64,000 nucleotides of DNA from Mycobacterium asiaticum (GTDB lineage: Bacteria > Actinomycetota > Actinomycetes > Mycobacteriales > Mycobacteriaceae), in assembly GCF_001668675.1 (NCBI RefSeq), contig NZ_LZKQ01000025.1, forward strand, positions 1-64,000. The letters are read 5' to 3'. The notes under the pieces were generated by a model. It saw only the letters and a list, made by a program, of their open reading frames with translations, ran no database searches and had not been told where the DNA came from. Both the position numbers and the translations under genes were made by a program. Shown here piece by piece: positions 25,836-33,791 of this stretch. Position 1 is the first letter of the stretch, and every line of letters begins with the position of its first letter.

Positions 25836-26941
25836 GCAGACGCAAAAGCACCGACACGCACGGCGTGTCGGGCGCTTTCACGTCTGGTCGCGAGGGGCAC
25901 GGCGAGGGGCCGCTCGTCGGTATTCGGATTCTGGAAGTCGGCACCATGCTGGCCGGCCCGTACGCCACCATGCTGCTCGCCGACCTCGGCGCCGAGGTCA
26001 CCAAGATCGAACCGGCCGGCGGCGAGATATCGCGTGGCGTCGGCGACAGCTACTTCGCCAGTCTCAACCGCAACAAGTCCAGCCGTTGCCTGGACCTCAA
26101 TAGCGAAGCGGGACAACAGCAACTGGGCGAACTCGTCGCGCAGTCACATGCGCTGCTGGTCAACCTGAAGCCGTCGGCGATCCGGCGCCTCGGACTCACC
26201 TACGACGCGCTGCGCCGGCACAACGAGAAGATCGTCTGCGTGGCGATCACCGGGTTCGGCCTCGACGGCGGTGACGACCCGGCCTTCGACTATGTCGTGC
26301 AGGCCGGGGTCGGCATCGCCGCCCTGACCGGAGACCCGGACGGACCGCCCACCCTGCCCGGTTACTCCTCGGCCGACAATTCCACCGGAATGGCCGCAGC
26401 GCTGGGGCTGTTGGCCAAGATCGTCTCGGGCAGCGGGGGACAGGTGGACGTCTCGTTGCGTGACGTGATGTTCTCCCAGCTGAACTACCACGCCGCCGCG
26501 TACCTCAACGACGGCACCGAGCCGCAGCGTCGGCCCTATGGTGCGCACTCGTATTACGTTCCCGCGCAACTGTTCCCGACCGCCGACGGATACCTGGCGC
26601 TGTTCATCACCCACGACGGATTCTGGAAGTCGTTCGCGACCGAGGCGGGTATCGGCGGATTCGAGACGATGGCCGAGCGGGTGAGCCGCCGTGACGAGGT
26701 CCTGGCCGTTGTGACCGCGATGCTGGCCACCGATACCGCCGCCGGCTGGGAACGACGGCTGCGTCCGCTCGGAGTCCCCGCGGCCGCGGTGCGCACGCTG
26801 CCCGAGGCGCTCAAAGCAACGCCGGAAGTGGTGGTGTCCGCCGGGGATATGCGCTTGGTGGGCAGCCCTATTCACATCTCCGGCTATCAGCCCGACTACC
26901 TGCCGCCGCCCAAGCTGGGCGAGGGGGCTCAGGGCGCGTAG
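25832..26941 (+). CDS. CaiB/BaiF-type (class III) CoA-transferase
   Basis: Moves CoA between acids. The family core starts at about residue 27 (GPLVGIRILEVGTMLAGPY) and includes the catalytic Asp, probably Asp182 in SSADNSTG, and LNRNKSSRCLDL. At 369 residues it is slightly short. The first 20 residues are encoded by a palindromic repeat (25837-25886) and have no family match; the GTG at 25832 or one at 25865 are the only starts available. It could make or transfer the CoA thioester used by the mutase. Its 3' end overlaps the convergent small gene by 13 bp. Confidence 0.87.
   Translation: MSRRKSTDTHGVSGAFTSGREGHGEGPLVGIRILEVGTMLAGPYATMLLADLGAEVTKIEPAGGEISRGVGDSYFASLNRNKSSRCLDLNSEAGQQQLGELVAQSHALLVNLKPSAIRRLGLTYDALRRHNEKIVCVAITGFGLDGGDDPAFDYVVQAGVGIAALTGDPDGPPTLPGYSSADNSTGMAAALGLLAKIVSGSGGQVDVSLRDVMFSQLNYHAAAYLNDGTEPQRRPYGAHSYYVPAQLFPTADGYLALFITHDGFWKSFATEAGIGGFETMAERVSRRDEVLAVVTAMLATDTAAGWERRLRPLGVPAAAVRTLPEALKATPEVVVSAGDMRLVGSPIHISGYQPDYLPPPKLGEGAQGA
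25837..25886. repeat. Palindromic repeat inside the CoA-transferase 5' end
   Basis: A long hairpin: the left arm (25837-25859) starts CAGACGCAAAAGC and ends CCGACACGC; the right arm (25863-25886) starts GCGTGTCGG and ends CGTCTG. Pairing is near-perfect with a 3-nt loop. Similar GCAGACGCAAAA palindromes are, from memory, scattered between genes in mycobacterial genomes. It follows the LLM stop at once. Confidence 0.7.
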
Positions 26942-27237
26942 TCGGTGACGACCTCGAGCAGCCGCGGTATCGGCGGCGGGTCGAGCTGGAGCGCATCGGA
27001 CATGGTCAGCTTGGCACGGCTCATGGCCTGCAGGATCGCCGCCAGGTCGTCGCCCTCGATCTCATACAGCGCGATGTAGGGTCCCTGCCCGTCGACCGGC
27101 CGCAGCCGGCGAGCCGAGACGATGCCGTCGACCGCGACCAGTTCGGACAGATGGATCTCGTCGTACCAGGTGTTGTATTCCTGTTCGCGGTCGGGCGAAC
27201 TCGGATAGGTCTCGACGTAGATGATGCCCTTTGCCAT
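26929..27237 (-). CDS. Small dimeric alpha+beta-barrel (EthD/DUF4286-like) protein
   Basis: A 102-residue protein with a ferredoxin-like alpha+beta-barrel pattern: a first strand GIIYVETYPSSP, the helix sequence EYNTWYDEIHLSEL with conserved Trp-Tyr-Asp-Glu-Ile-His, and the strand PYIALYEIEGDD. Members sit in catabolic operons and help ring or side-chain processing, but few have proven activity. The ATG at 27237 follows GAAAGG by 8 nt; the longer frame overlaps the ferredoxin gene. Cotranscribed with that gene. Confidence 0.72.
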   Translation of the reverse strand: MAKGIIYVETYPSSPDREQEYNTWYDEIHLSELVAVDGIVSARRLRPVDGQGPYIALYEIEGDDLAAILQAMSRAKLTMSDALQLDPPPIPRLLEVVTDYAP

Positions 27238-27257
27238 GCCCGCGGCCTTTCTGGTGA

Positions 27258-27539
27258 CTACTCGTACTGCACGGTGATGGGTGTGGTGTCCGGTATGCCT
27301 TGGCACGTCAGTATGTAGCCGTCGTCGACCTCGTCGTCATCGAGCGCGTCGTTGATCCGCATGGTCGCGGTGCCTTCGATGAGCCGGGCCATGCACGTGC
27401 CGCAGTTGCCGGCCTCGCAGTTGAACGGGGGGTCCAGCCCAGCCCGGCGCGCGCTTTGCAGCAGTGTCTCGCCAGGGACCAGCGGCACCGTAACTTTCTT
27501 GCGCTCGAGGTGGATGGTTACCGTGCCGGGCTCGGTCAT
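27258..27539 (-). CDS. Plant-type [2Fe-2S] ferredoxin
   Basis: A 93-residue ferredoxin whose iron ligands are Cys41, Cys46, Cys49 and Cys79 in the CxxxxCxxC...C spacing. It would carry electrons to an oxygenase or other redox enzyme; no oxygenase is adjacent, so the partner is elsewhere or is the LLM or acyl-CoA enzymes of this block. It is divergent from the CoA ligase gene across a promoter with a perfect palindrome. Confidence 0.93.
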   Translation of the reverse strand: MTEPGTVTIHLERKKVTVPLVPGETLLQSARRAGLDPPFNCEAGNCGTCMARLIEGTATMRINDALDDDEVDDGYILTCQGIPDTTPITVQYE

Positions 27540-27576
27540 GACCGCCTATCTGGGACTAGTTGCGTTCTTCACTATA

Positions 27577-27591
27577 GAGAATACTATTCTC
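27577..27591. promoter_or_regulatory. 15-bp palindrome in the fdx / CoA ligase divergent promoter (site 1)
   Basis: GAGAATACTATTCTC is a perfect palindrome with a single central base. It lies 38 bp upstream of the ferredoxin ATG and 49 bp upstream of the ligase GTG. A near-identical element (13 of 15 positions) is in the pip/meaB promoter at 33675. Size and symmetry suit a TetR or MarR-type repressor; none is encoded in this block. Confidence 0.65.
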
Positions 27592-27640
27592 ACAGGACGA
27601 TAGGATCTTCTCAAGCCTGTCCTACCGGAAGGACCGAAAC

Positions 27641-29065
27641 GTGAGCGAGCCGGCCGCGCTCGTGTTCGAGGATCGGCAATTCAGCCTGCCTCAACTCGCT
27701 ACGTTGACCGACGGATTGGCCGCCAGCCTGCACAAACGAGGGGTCGGCCCGGGGCACCGCGTCGCGGTGATGGCGTCCAATCGACCGGAGTTCGTGGCTG
27801 TGGTGCAGGCGCTGTGGCGGCTGGGTGCCGCAGCGGTCCTGCTCAGCCCGGCCTGGAAACGAAGCGAGGTCGAGCACGCGTTGGCGCTGACAGACCCCGC
27901 TGACGCGGTCGGCGATCATCCGGTGCTGGCGCAACTGATGCCGATGCTGCACCTGGACGAGCCGGATGAGCCCGCCGTGGCCGGGCAACCCGCGACCGCC
28001 ACCGCACGGCCCGATGACGACGCGGTCCTGGTGTTCAGTTCCGGCACCACGGGGCTACCGAAGGCGGTTCGGCACACCCACGCGTCGCTGACCGCGGCGG
28101 TGCGGCATTGGCGCGATGCGCTGCGGCTCACCGAACGCGACCGCATCCAGATCGCCACCCCACCGTCGCACATCCTGGGCCTGCTCAACATCCTCACCGC
28201 GTTGCGTACCGGGGCATGGCTGCGGCTGCACCCACGTTTCGACATCGACCGGATGCTGCGCCACATCGAAACCGACCGCATCACAGTCGAAATGGCCGTC
28301 GCGCCGATTGCGTTGGCCATCGCCTCGCATCCCCGGCTCGAGTCGTACGACCTGTCGTCCCTGCGGTACATCATGTGGGGAGCCACCCCCGTGACCGCCA
28401 GCATCGCCGAGACGGTGACCCGGCGCACCGGCATCGGGTGGGTGCCTGCCTACGGAACCACCGAACTTCCCGTGATCACCTGCAACCCGCTGGGCGGGGC
28501 GCGGCTGGATTCGGTGGGCCGCGCGGTGCCCGGCGTCGAATTGCGGGTGGTCTCGCTGCAGACGGGCGAGCAGGTGGGTCCGGGCGAAGTCGGTGAAATC
28601 CAGGCGCGGTCGGATTCGCTGATGGCCGGTTATCTGCCCCACGCGGCCACGGCCGGCGCGCTCTGTGCCGGCTGGTACCGCACCGGGGACGTCGGGTGGA
28701 TCGACGCAGGCGGCTGGTTGCGGATCACCGATCGACTCAAGGAGATGATCAAGGTGCGGGGGTTCCAGGTGGCCCCCGCCGAGATCGAGACCGTCCTGCA
28801 CGCTCATCCGGCGGTCCAGGACTGCGCGGTCTTCGGAGTGCCCGACGGCCTCAACGGGGAAGCCGTCGTTGCCGCCGTTGCCGCCCACAACGCCTGCCAA
28901 ACAACCGAATTCGCCGCCGAGCTGACCGCTCGGGTGGAAGCGCAACTGGCGTCCTACAAACGTCTGAGCCGGGTGGTGTTCGTCCCGGAAATTCCTCGCC
29001 TGCCGTCAGGCAAGGTGCTGCGCAGAGTGCTCAAGGAGAGCTATGGATGTACGTCTGACCGCTGA
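27641..29065 (+). CDS. Class I adenylate-forming acid-CoA ligase (FadD type)
   Basis: Activates a carboxylic acid to its CoA thioester through an acyl-adenylate. Motifs in order: FSSGTTGLPK (132-141, AMP-phosphate loop), YGTTE, GWYRTGD, the hinge after RITDRLKEMIK, and PSGKVLRR with the catalytic Lys near the end. At 474 residues it is short for the family because the N-terminal part is compact. GTG start with GAAGGA ribosome site. The dehydrogenase gene starts inside its last 23 bp. Confidence 0.9.
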   Translation: MSEPAALVFEDRQFSLPQLATLTDGLAASLHKRGVGPGHRVAVMASNRPEFVAVVQALWRLGAAAVLLSPAWKRSEVEHALALTDPADAVGDHPVLAQLMPMLHLDEPDEPAVAGQPATATARPDDDAVLVFSSGTTGLPKAVRHTHASLTAAVRHWRDALRLTERDRIQIATPPSHILGLLNILTALRTGAWLRLHPRFDIDRMLRHIETDRITVEMAVAPIALAIASHPRLESYDLSSLRYIMWGATPVTASIAETVTRRTGIGWVPAYGTTELPVITCNPLGGARLDSVGRAVPGVELRVVSLQTGEQVGPGEVGEIQARSDSLMAGYLPHAATAGALCAGWYRTGDVGWIDAGGWLRITDRLKEMIKVRGFQVAPAEIETVLHAHPAVQDCAVFGVPDGLNGEAVVAAVAAHNACQTTEFAAELTARVEAQLASYKRLSRVVFVPEIPRLPSGKVLRRVLKESYGCTSDR

Positions 29066-29948
29066 ACAACAGCAATTGCGCGACGCCGCAGCCAAGCTGG
29101 CCGACGACCTCGGCCCGGCGGCGGTGCAGGATCTGGCCGACCAAAGCCGGATCACCCGGCTGGACAAGCAGATCGGTATAACCGGTTGGCGGTCGCTGCG
29201 CTCCGATGAGGCCTCGGGAGTCGAAGTGGCCATCGTCGCAGAGGAATTCGGTCGCCGGCTGGTCGACGCGCCATTCCTGGGCCCGGTGCTGGCCGACGAT
29301 CTGGCGCGCCACCTCGACGGCGAGATCGACTCCGCCACAATCGCCGTGGACGATCTGGCCGTCGACGCCCGCGGTTACCGAAGAGCCCTGCTGTTGGCCG
29401 GCACCACGGTGTCAGCCGACGACATCGCAGGCGACGGTGGCGGCGCGGACCTCACCCGGGTCTGCGCGACGCTGTCCGGATCGCCCGCCCGACTGGGCGA
29501 GATCCCCGCCGCGGCCGCCGGCCGCTGGGTGGCCCTCGCCCTGGTCGGCACGACCGCGGACCTCGTCGGGTCGGCGCGCGGCGCACACGCGGTCGCCTGC
29601 GACTACGCGAAAATCCGTGAGCAGTACGGCAAATCGATCGGGTCCTATCAAGCCGTGGCACACCTGCTGGCCGAGAGCCTGGCCCTGATCGAGGGATCGG
29701 TGAGCGTCTTGCGGCATGCCGCGTGGGCGGTGGACGAACTCGATCCGGCCGAAGCCATCCAGGCGGCCCGGGTGGCGAAGGTCTACTGTGCCCGTGCCGC
29801 CCGAACCGTGTGCGAGACCGCGATTCAGGTGCACGGCGGCATCGGCAACACCTGGGAATGCCTGGTGCACGTGTACTTGCGCCGGGCGCTCACGTCCACC
29901 GAGCTGTGGCCGGTCAGCCTGAAGGAGGTCGCTCGTGGACTTTCGTGA
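29043..29948 (+). CDS. Acyl-CoA dehydrogenase, short partner subunit
   Basis: A 301-residue acyl-CoA dehydrogenase-like protein with a shortened N-terminal domain. The C-terminal helical domain is intact, with AVACDYAKIREQYGKSIGSYQAV and AIQVHGGIGNTWE. Its size and its pairing with a full-length gene match the alpha2-beta2 dehydrogenases of mycobacterial steroid degradation (for example FadE28-FadE29), where only one FAD site forms per pair. Start overlaps the ligase; stop overlaps the next gene by 14 bp. Confidence 0.88.
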   Translation: MDVRLTAEQQQLRDAAAKLADDLGPAAVQDLADQSRITRLDKQIGITGWRSLRSDEASGVEVAIVAEEFGRRLVDAPFLGPVLADDLARHLDGEIDSATIAVDDLAVDARGYRRALLLAGTTVSADDIAGDGGGADLTRVCATLSGSPARLGEIPAAAAGRWVALALVGTTADLVGSARGAHAVACDYAKIREQYGKSIGSYQAVAHLLAESLALIEGSVSVLRHAAWAVDELDPAEAIQAARVAKVYCARAARTVCETAIQVHGGIGNTWECLVHVYLRRALTSTELWPVSLKEVARGLS

Positions 29949-31023
29949 CTCTGCCCAGGAAGCCGAGTTCCGGGACCGGCTCCGGTCCTGGTTGTCCGTG
30001 CACGCCAAGGAATTCGGCGGATCGGGCGATGAATACTGGGCCCGTCAGGCGCAATGGCATCGAGCCCTGTACGAAGAGGGATTCTTCGGGCTGTCCTGGC
30101 CGCGTGAGTACGGCGGCCAAGAGCTGCCGCCGGTGTACGACGTGATCGTCGACGAGGAATTGGCCCGGGCCGGCGCACCGCCGCGGCCCAGCGTCGGCTA
30201 TCTGGTCTTCGGGATCGGCCGGCACGGCAGCGACGCGCTGCGGCAACGGTTTTTGCCCGGCATCATCAACGGCACCGAGCGCTGGTGCCAGGGTTTCAGC
30301 GAACCGGGCGCCGGGTCGGACCTGGCCTCGCTGACCACTACCGCCACCAAAGACGGCGACAACTACGTCATCCACGGGCACAAGATCTGGACCAGTTATT
30401 CCGACGTCGCCGACTGGTGCCTGCTGCTGGCCCGTACCGATCCGGAGGCCAAACGGCACCGCGGCCTCTCGGCGTTCGTCCTCGCGATGAAACAGCCTGG
30501 TGTGCAACAGCGTCCGCTGCGCATGATCAACGGTGTCACCAACGAATTCGGTCAGGTGTTCTTCGACGGCGCCACGGTGCCGGCCGATCGCATGGTGGGT
30601 GCGCCGGGCGACGGCGGGGCCGGCGCCATGACCGTGGTCGGGCACGAACGCGAACCATCCACACTGGGTTACGCGGCGCGCTACAACAAGCTGGTTCGGG
30701 AGTTGGTGGCGCGCAGCGACGGCGAGGTGGACGACGACGTGGCATGGGCGGCGGTCGAAGCGCAGATGCTGACGCACCACGTGCGGCGCCGGCTGTCCGA
30801 ACAACTCGACGGGGTGTCGCACGGCCCGGAGGGCTCGCTGGACAAACTACTGATGACCTGGGTGGAACAATCCGTGGGGCACGCCGCGCTGGCGGTCGGC
30901 GGCACCCGCGACCCGGACCTGCTCAGCGCCTACCTGTACAGCCGCGCGCAGAGCGTGATGGGCGGGACATCGCAAATACAGAAGAACATCATCGCCGCAC
31001 GAATCCTGGGATTGGGAGTCTGA
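29935..31023 (+). CDS. Acyl-CoA dehydrogenase, FAD-binding partner subunit
   Basis: A 362-residue acyl-CoA dehydrogenase with the usual N-terminal helical, middle beta and C-terminal helical domains. Visible motifs are the substrate/FAD loop GFSEPGAGSDLASL, the middle-domain IHGHKIWTS, and SVMGGTSQIQKNII near the C-terminus. The residue at the MCAD catalytic Glu place is Gly (MGGT), common in enzymes whose base lies elsewhere or in the partner. Probably forms a heterotetramer with the preceding product; GTG start. Confidence 0.9.
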   Translation: MDFRDSAQEAEFRDRLRSWLSVHAKEFGGSGDEYWARQAQWHRALYEEGFFGLSWPREYGGQELPPVYDVIVDEELARAGAPPRPSVGYLVFGIGRHGSDALRQRFLPGIINGTERWCQGFSEPGAGSDLASLTTTATKDGDNYVIHGHKIWTSYSDVADWCLLLARTDPEAKRHRGLSAFVLAMKQPGVQQRPLRMINGVTNEFGQVFFDGATVPADRMVGAPGDGGAGAMTVVGHEREPSTLGYAARYNKLVRELVARSDGEVDDDVAWAAVEAQMLTHHVRRRLSEQLDGVSHGPEGSLDKLLMTWVEQSVGHAALAVGGTRDPDLLSAYLYSRAQSVMGGTSQIQKNIIAARILGLGV

Positions 31024-31791
31024 ATGTATGACATGCCAAGCGAAATCGACGTCCGCGCCGACGGCGCGCTGCGCATCATCACGCTCAACCGTCCCGACGA
31101 CCTGAACGCCGTCAACGACAATCTGCACGTCGGGCTCGCCCGGTTGTGGCAGCGGCTCACCGACGATGCCTCGGCCCGTGCCGCGGTGATCACCGGCAGC
31201 GGCAAAGCATTCTCCGCCGGCGGCGATTTCGCGTATCTCGCCGAGCTGGCCGAGGATGCCGAGTTGCGTGCCAAGACCATTCGCGACGGGCGGGAGATCG
31301 TGCTGGGCATGGCCCGGTGCCGGATTCCGGTGATCGCGGCCGTCAACGGGCCCGCGGTCGGACTCGGCTGCAGTCTGGTGGCGCTCAGCGACCTGGTGTT
31401 CATCGCCCCCGACGCGTTCCTCGCCGATCCGCACGTACAGGTGGGGCTGGTCGCCGCCGATGGCGGACCACTGACCTGGCCGCTGCACATCAGCCTGCTG
31501 CTGGCCAAGGAATATGCGCTCACCGGCACCAGAATCCGTGCCGAGCGGGCCGTCGAACTCGGCCTGGCCAACCACGTGGTCGACGATCCGGTCGCCGAAG
31601 CCATCGCCTGCGCGAAGCGCATCATGGAGCTTCCGCAGCAGGCGGTGGAAAGCACCAAGCGGGTGCTCAACATCCATCTGGAGCGCGCCGTGCTCGCCAG
31701 CCTGGACTACGCACTGTCCGCCGAGCATCAGTCGTTCGTGACCGAGGACTTCCGCTCGATCGTCAGCAAGCTCAACGCCGGCAAGAACTGA
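31024..31791 (+). CDS. Crotonase-family protein lacking both hydratase glutamates
   Basis: A 255-residue enoyl-CoA hydratase/isomerase-fold protein. The CoA and oxyanion-hole parts are normal (FSAGGDF at 63-69, NGPAVGLG at 108-115). At the places of the two catalytic Glu of classical hydratase it has Ser117 and His137, while Asp146 sits in a loop used by other crotonases. It may be an isomerase, hydrolase or other crotonase rather than a hydratase. ATG directly follows the dehydrogenase stop by 0 bp. Confidence 0.87.
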   Translation: MYDMPSEIDVRADGALRIITLNRPDDLNAVNDNLHVGLARLWQRLTDDASARAAVITGSGKAFSAGGDFAYLAELAEDAELRAKTIRDGREIVLGMARCRIPVIAAVNGPAVGLGCSLVALSDLVFIAPDAFLADPHVQVGLVAADGGPLTWPLHISLLLAKEYALTGTRIRAERAVELGLANHVVDDPVAEAIACAKRIMELPQQAVESTKRVLNIHLERAVLASLDYALSAEHQSFVTEDFRSIVSKLNAGKN

Positions 31792-31811
31792 ACGGCCGCG
31801 GATCGGGGCCG

Positions 31812-31867
31812 CGAGCCAAACCACACTGCGAATTCAAGGTCGCGATATCGCAGTGTGGTTCGGCTCG
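31812..31867. terminator. Long hairpin between convergent crotonase and transglutaminase genes
   Basis: Two 20-nt arms (31812-31831 and 31848-31867) pair with one mismatch around a 16-nt loop. No T run follows on either strand. It lies 20 bp after the crotonase stop and 9 bp after the transglutaminase stop on the other strand, so it probably works for both as a U-less bidirectional terminator. Confidence 0.7.
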
Positions 31868-31876
31868 TGAGCAGAT

Positions 31877-32680
31877 CTAGCCCAGCGACACCAGATCCGC
31901 GACGGAATCGCGGGGCAGGTCGTCACTGCTGACCGCGGTGATCACGGCTTCGGTGAGCTCGATCGCGCCGCCGTGGTTGTCGAGAAAGGCGGTGTCGGCG
32001 GCGTCCCGCCCGGTGGCGATCCGCACCATCGTCTGTCGCGGCGCCAAACAGGTCGCATCCACCACCCGCCAGTGTCCGTCAACCAGCGCTTCGGCCACCG
32101 CATGGAAATCCATCGGCTGACAACCGGGTGCATACACCGCGACCAACCGGGCGGGAACATTGACCGCTCGCAGCAGCGCGACCACCAGGTGCGCGTAGTC
32201 GCGGCACACGCCGGCGCCGGCCAGCAGCGTGTCCGTGGCCCCATCGATCGGATCACTGGACCCCGGAACGTATTTCAGCCGCGTCCCCACCCAGGACGAC
32301 ACCTTCTCCAGTAGGGTCACCGAGTTGGTGTACTGGCCGAACTCGGTGGCGGCGAAGCCGAAGAACTTGTCCGATTCGGCGTACCGGCTGGGGCGCAGAT
32401 ACGTCGAGATGTCGATGTCGTCGACCGGTAGCGGGTCCGCCGTGCCCACGACGGTGGCCTCGTAGTTGACCCGCAGTTCACCACCCCCGACGTCCGCGGT
32501 GTGAATCCGGGTGCCGTGCTGCCCGCTGATCTCCTTTAACGAGATCGGCGTGCCGTCCAAAGTGGCAGTCAATGACTCGCTCACTTCCAGCCCCGGCAGG
32601 GTTGCGGCGGCGATCTGAAACTCCAGCGACGTCGGATCGGTCACGTTGACCCCCAGGCTCGCCCCGACCTCACGCTTCAT
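31877..32680 (-). CDS. Transglutaminase-like cysteine protease-fold protein
   Basis: A 267-residue protein with an N-terminal beta domain and a transglutaminase core. The catalytic triad is visible: Cys159 in GVCRDYAH, His193 in MDFHAVAEA and Asp208 in WRVVDAT. Most bacterial members act as proteases or amidases. No signal peptide is seen. The ATG at 32680 is chosen because it follows a G-rich ribosome site and starts the family match. It has no evident tie to the catabolic genes beside it. Confidence 0.85.
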   Translation of the reverse strand: MKREVGASLGVNVTDPTSLEFQIAAATLPGLEVSESLTATLDGTPISLKEISGQHGTRIHTADVGGGELRVNYEATVVGTADPLPVDDIDISTYLRPSRYAESDKFFGFAATEFGQYTNSVTLLEKVSSWVGTRLKYVPGSSDPIDGATDTLLAGAGVCRDYAHLVVALLRAVNVPARLVAVYAPGCQPMDFHAVAEALVDGHWRVVDATCLAPRQTMVRIATGRDAADTAFLDNHGGAIELTEAVITAVSSDDLPRDSVADLVSLG

Positions 32681-32766
32681 CGACGCGCCCCCTTTGTTCC
32701 GAATTCGTCGTAGCTTCATCGTGTGCAGCCAATCACGCTGCGTCTATACCCGCATCTCGTGGCTGG

Positions 32767-33639
32767 TCAACCAACGTCGTGCCAGCGAAGAAATTCCCGC
32801 ATCACCGTGTCGAATTTCTGCGGCTCTTCGATGAACGGCAGGTGGGCGCTGTGCTCGAACAACTCGAACCGCGAGCCGTCGATGGTTTCGTGCATCTCCC
32901 GCATATCGTCCGGGGAACATTCGTCGAACCGGCCCGCAAGCAACAAAGTGGGCAGCGCGATCTCACGCAGCCGATCGCGCACATCCCAGTCCCGGATGGT
33001 CCCGACGATATGAAAGTCGCTGGGGCCGAACATCGTTTCGAAGATCTCGGTTCCCATGTTCTGGAATGCCCGATAGAGATCGTCGGGCCAGGGGCGTGCG
33101 CGGCACAGGAACGTCTCGTTCCAGGTCATGATCGCGTCCTGGTATTCCGCGGCGCCTGTAGTACCGGCCGCCTCGTGACGGTCGATCGCGTCCTGCGTCG
33201 CCGCGTCCAACTGCGACTTCAGCCGCGTCACGTGCTCGGCGAACCGGGGTATCGAGGCGGTGCTGTTGGAGATGGTCAGGCTGACCGCACCGGAGGGCAT
33301 GTCGAGTACGTACTGCTGGGCCAGCATGCCGCCCCACGAGTTGCCGAAGATGTGGAAAGCGTCCAACCCCAGGGCCCGGATGACGGCGTCCATCTCGGCC
33401 ACCGAACGCTCCATCGTCCATAAGGAGCGGTCGGCTGGTCGGTCGGAATTGCCGCAGCCCAACTGATCCCAGAACACGACGGGCCGCTCGTCGGCCAGGC
33501 GCTCGAGGGAACTGAGGTAGTAGTGCGGCAGCCCCGGCCCGCCGTGCACCACGAGCAGCGGCAACCCCGGCGTTCCCGGGCTCGTCGGGCCCACCCGCCT
33601 GAACCAGACCGTGCCGCCGGGCACCTCTATCGTGCTCAC
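32767..33639 (-). CDS. pip: Proline iminopeptidase-family alpha/beta hydrolase, Rv0840c type
   Basis: A 290-residue S33 hydrolase. HGGPG (32-36) forms the oxyanion hole, typical of proline iminopeptidases, and Ser101 in GNSWGG is the nucleophile; the acid is in the AGRFDECSPD loop and the His in FEHSAHLPF. Proline iminopeptidases remove N-terminal Pro from peptides, but the family also includes amide and ester hydrolases. The GTG start follows AAGGAAG. It is divergent from the mini-ORF/meaB unit and shares its promoter palindrome. Confidence 0.87.
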   Translation of the reverse strand: MSTIEVPGGTVWFRRVGPTSPGTPGLPLLVVHGGPGLPHYYLSSLERLADERPVVFWDQLGCGNSDRPADRSLWTMERSVAEMDAVIRALGLDAFHIFGNSWGGMLAQQYVLDMPSGAVSLTISNSTASIPRFAEHVTRLKSQLDAATQDAIDRHEAAGTTGAAEYQDAIMTWNETFLCRARPWPDDLYRAFQNMGTEIFETMFGPSDFHIVGTIRDWDVRDRLREIALPTLLLAGRFDECSPDDMREMHETIDGSRFELFEHSAHLPFIEEPQKFDTVMREFLRWHDVG

Positions 33640-33674
33640 CCGACACTTCCTTGCAACTCAGACTCTCGCGATGA

Positions 33675-33689
33675 GAGAATAGTGTTCTC
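33675..33689. promoter_or_regulatory. 15-bp palindrome in the pip / meaB divergent promoter (site 2)
   Basis: GAGAATAGTGTTCTC differs from site 1 (27577) only at positions 8 and 10. It lies 35 bp upstream of the pip GTG and 31 bp upstream of the mini-ORF. The two sites give the consensus GAGAATANTRTTCTC. Confidence 0.6.
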
Positions 33690-33720
33690 GTTTCTTGGCT
33701 TGCTGAACTGGAGATAGCCC

Positions 33721-33783
33721 GTGCCCGACGACGTCATCCTAGGTGAGGACACCTCGACGGTCGTCGAGGTCGCCGCCGCCTAG
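33721..33783 (+). CDS. 20-codon mini-ORF upstream of meaB
   Basis: GTG start with GGAG 7 nt upstream; the product MPDDVILGEDTSTVVEVAAA ends in TAG 8 bp before the meaB ATG, which has no clear ribosome site of its own. It could be a leader peptide coupling translation to meaB, or the remnant of a deleted gene at this breakpoint (Rv0841 and Rv0842 lie here in Mtb). No family is recognised. Confidence 0.4.
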   Translation: MPDDVILGEDTSTVVEVAAA

Positions 33784-33791
33784 CGTCACCG

